Below, piece after piece: positions 32,151-33,740 of a stretch of DNA of 33,740 nt (the stretch's first letter is position 1; each line of letters starts with the position of its first letter). Source of the stretch: Bacteroidales bacterium (GTDB lineage Bacteria > Bacteroidota > Bacteroidia > Bacteroidales > WCHB1-69); the NCBI GenBank assembly GCA_017615595.1, contig JAFZZT010000024.1, forward strand, positions 1 to 33,740. The letters are read 5' to 3'. The notes below the pieces were generated by a model, which had not been told where the DNA came from, did no database searches, and saw nothing but the letters and a program-made list of their open reading frames with translations. Both the position numbers and the translations under genes were made by a program.

Positions 32151-33101
32151 TTAAAGGGATTCCAACAACGCCTTGACCAAACGTTGATACCTAGTCGTTG
32201 CACGCTTAAACGCAGGTTGTTTCATTTGATATGAAATAGCATATTCCTCTTTTTCTTTATTTGACAACTGTTCAAGACGATCATGACCAATTTCTTTTGT
32301 TTGATTAATATGCCCTTGTTCGTGATCAAAGGTACTTTTAATATCATAATAATTATCTAAAGAAGGGTTGGTTCTCCATTCATTCGGATTTGTGTATAGC
32401 AAAATAATATCAACACCATTTGCTTTTCCCGATGTAGTAGTCAGGGCTTTTTTATCAGCAATTTGCAGAATTATACCTGTTGAATTATAATGCTCTAATA
32501 TATTTCTGATTGCTTTGTCAGACAGATTTGATTCAGAAGGTTTTGTTGAAAAAATGTTGGCGAAATGCGGATTGTCAGATGCTAATACACTAGAAATATA
32601 TGTTTCTCCATCATTTCCTACTGACGAGAAATTATCTTTTAACAATTGCCAAGTATTAGATTGAATGATATGAATCTTTCCGTCATCAATGCCGTCAGTT
32701 CCAAGATAATGTCCCTTCTCGTTGAAATAATCCCCAATCTCTTCCCCATTCGGATCCACCAATTTAACCGGGTTATTCGCGCAATAATTATAGGGCGATA
32801 AGGATGCATATTTCGCAGCCATCGGGTCCACGCTGAGCCAGATGCTCAAGTCGCTGCTATAATACCGTGAGCCAAAATAGCTTAGGCCGGTCTCAACGTC
32901 CTTTTCTTTAGCGGAGAAGGAGTAAGAGGAGGAATTGAAAATTAAAATTTGAAAATTGAAAATGAAAGAGGGGGTGACGGAGGAGCAAGAGAAGTGTGAT
33001 TGGAGCGTTCTCGTTTGGGAAGGCAATAAACAAATCGCCAAGCTTCGCGCGGATTTGCGCGAACAGAAAGTGTTTGCCTTCGATAGTGTCCGTGTCATCA
33101 T
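32151..33101 (-). CDS. Orphan RHS C-terminal tip with zinc-peptidase-like HEQGH motif
   Basis: 316 residues as an open frame, but only 62-316 look like protein. Residues 62-118 are the RHS-repeat-associated core end (FSAKEKDVETGLSYFGSRYY, IWLSVDPMA, SPYNYCANNPVKLVDPNG). From 119 a variable tip follows with HEQGH at 260-264 (32310-32324), an HExxH zinc-peptidase motif, and an EEYAISYQ segment (E286/E287) suited to a third gluzincin-type ligand. Residues 36-61 are encoded by low-complexity repeat DNA and 1-35 lie antisense to a protein-like frame, so the true N-terminus may be missing. This looks like a displaced tip that lost the long RHS shell. As toxin tips do, it has a gene 12 bases downstream that could protect the cell. 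AT-rich compared with the housekeeping genes. Confidence 0.75.
   Translation of the reverse strand: MMTRTLSKANTFCSRKSARSLAICLLPSQTRTLQSHFSCSSVTPSFIFNFQILIFNSSSYSFSAKEKDVETGLSYFGSRYYSSDLSIWLSVDPMAAKYASLSPYNYCANNPVKLVDPNGEEIGDYFNEKGHYLGTDGIDDGKIHIIQSNTWQLLKDNFSSVGNDGETYISSVLASDNPHFANIFSTKPSESNLSDKAIRNILEHYNSTGIILQIADKKALTTTSGKANGVDIILLYTNPNEWRTNPSLDNYYDIKSTFDHEQGHINQTKEIGHDRLEQLSNKEKEEYAISYQMKQPAFKRATTRYQRLVKALLESL
32919..32975. repeat. Low-complexity junction at the RHS core boundary
   Basis: Purine-rich GGAGAAGGAGTAAGAGGAGG followed by GAAAATT/AAAATTT/GAAAATT/GAAAATG units of period 7-8 on the plus strand. It lies exactly where recognisable RHS core sequence stops. Confidence 0.6.
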
Positions 33102-33105
33102 ATGA
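32962..33105 (+). other. Protein-like 47-codon frame antisense to the RHS open frame's N-terminus
   Basis: ATG at 32962 to TGA at 33103-33105. The C-terminal part (WSVLVWEGNKQIAKLRADL and REQKVFAFDSVRVII) has an alternating hydrophobic/charged pattern typical of real protein and not of repeat DNA. No family is recognised. It may be a remnant of a disrupted gene or a small gene. Confidence 0.25.
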
Positions 33106-33109
33106 GCAG

Positions 33110-33117
33110 CAAAGATA
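33110..33117 (-). promoter_or_regulatory. -7-like box just before the RHS open frame
   Basis: TATCTTTG on the minus strand, only 8 bases before the ATG at 33101, too close for a normal leader; a transcript would be nearly leaderless or start translation further in. Confidence 0.35.
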
Positions 33118-33143
33118 GTTTTTTTTTCGGTTGAGTCTTATTT

Positions 33144-33689
33144 TTAATCGCAGAATCTCTTATGTCTCCATTTTACGCCCAAATTATCCAAGACTTCAGT
33201 TTCAAATTTCTTTTTTATCAGGTTGTTCTTTTTATGAGATATTTCTTTGAAGTTATTTATCCTCTTCCATTCTCTAAAGATGGTCCCTTCGTTAATGGCA
33301 TATAGCTTCACCAAGGGCTTGTTATGTTCAGACACCTCTGTGATGCACGAGATAGTCATATTCAGGTCTTCAAAATAGAAGAAGCACATTTGTTGCTTTG
33401 CGCGATCGTCCATGGCGATTGAGAAATGATGATACTTTTCACCGTTTGTATCGATGTCTATCACCTAATAACTGGGATGAGAACATTGAAATCCATATAA
33501 AACATCCACAATGTCAGATGTGGTACAATAACCATCATTTTTTTTAATATCAATTATATATGCTTCTGATTTCCCGTATGGATCGCCGTGAAAAGAAGCC
33601 ACAAAAAACAATGCCCAGAAGAAGAAGCCTGCCATGATTCCTATGGCGGTACAGAACAATACTCTCAACTTTTTAGGCACACGTTTCAT
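33144..33689 (-). pseudogene. Membrane protein gene interrupted by one in-frame TAG
   Basis: From the ATG at 33689, 74 residues (MKRVPKKLRVLFCTAIGIMA, one membrane helix at about 9-32) end at TAG (33465-33467). The same frame stays open for another 107 codons (33464-33144), beginning GTG-ATA-GAC. Together they read as a single protein of about 181 residues with an N-terminal anchor and a soluble domain. TAG is a normal stop elsewhere in this window (the gene ending at 22207), so recoding is unlikely. The alternatives are a nonsense mutation, two genes with a GTG start for the second, or a sequencing error. Function is unknown; in this setting it could be an orphan partner gene of a lost RHS tip. 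Confidence 0.5.
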
Positions 33690-33740
33690 AATAACGACTC
33701 AATATCGTGTTATCTTAAATAAGAAATCAATGATACGAAA

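Noticed and set aside
33465..33467. Genetic code with TAG read as an amino acid
   Set aside because: TAG ends the conserved gene at 22205-22207 and all other long genes are colinear with the standard code.

Overview
The window is chromosomal DNA from a Bacteroidota bacterium, most likely Bacteroidales and probably uncultured. Evidence: nearly every well-supported gene start follows a Bacteroidota-type -7 box (TAnnTTTG); there is a GldB-type gliding lipoprotein; a 3108-residue secreted protein ends in a type IX secretion (T9SS) sorting domain; a FISUMP-domain lipoprotein and an RHS 'tip' fragment of a Bacteroidetes style are present. Base composition is near balanced across the housekeeping genes and visibly more AT-rich in the last ~2.5 kb. 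No RNA gene, CRISPR array, transposase or integrase was found.

Layout. 1-2150 (minus): start of a sigma-70/ECF-type sigma factor cut by the window edge, a FISUMP lipoprotein and an unrecognised 400-residue secreted protein. 2151-2673: a palindromic repeat element and the promoter of a GH92 alpha-mannosidase (2674-5043, plus). 5044-8863 (plus): a PLP-binding YggS-family protein and DNA polymerase I whose 3'-5' exonuclease site is degenerate, separated by degenerate 7/8-base repeat arrays. 8867-10425 (minus): single-strand DNA-binding protein and GldB. 10710-20036 (plus): the giant modular T9SS cargo protein, ending at a clear terminator. 20180-27313 (plus): a tight run of glutamine synthetase, a one-helix membrane protein, polyprenyl diphosphate synthase, PBP2, RodA and an L-threonine-aldolase-like enzyme. 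Here PBP2 and RodA overlap by 4 bases, the classic elongasome pair, preceded directly by an isoprenoid enzyme able to feed lipid carrier synthesis. 27285-30104 (minus): ribosome recycling factor and GcvH, a terminator, then Der GTPase and a GtrA-family membrane protein.

30240-33740 (minus) is the accessory part: two copies of a composite repeat, an unknown secreted protein, an orphan RHS C-terminal tip carrying an HEQGH zinc-peptidase motif, a secreted 199-residue protein 12 bases downstream that is placed like a cognate immunity gene, and a membrane protein gene interrupted by one in-frame TAG. I regard this tip/immunity cassette, with repeats around and inside it, as the most interesting system in the window. 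The assignment as toxin and immunity is inference from architecture and gene order, not from recognised homology of the two variable parts.
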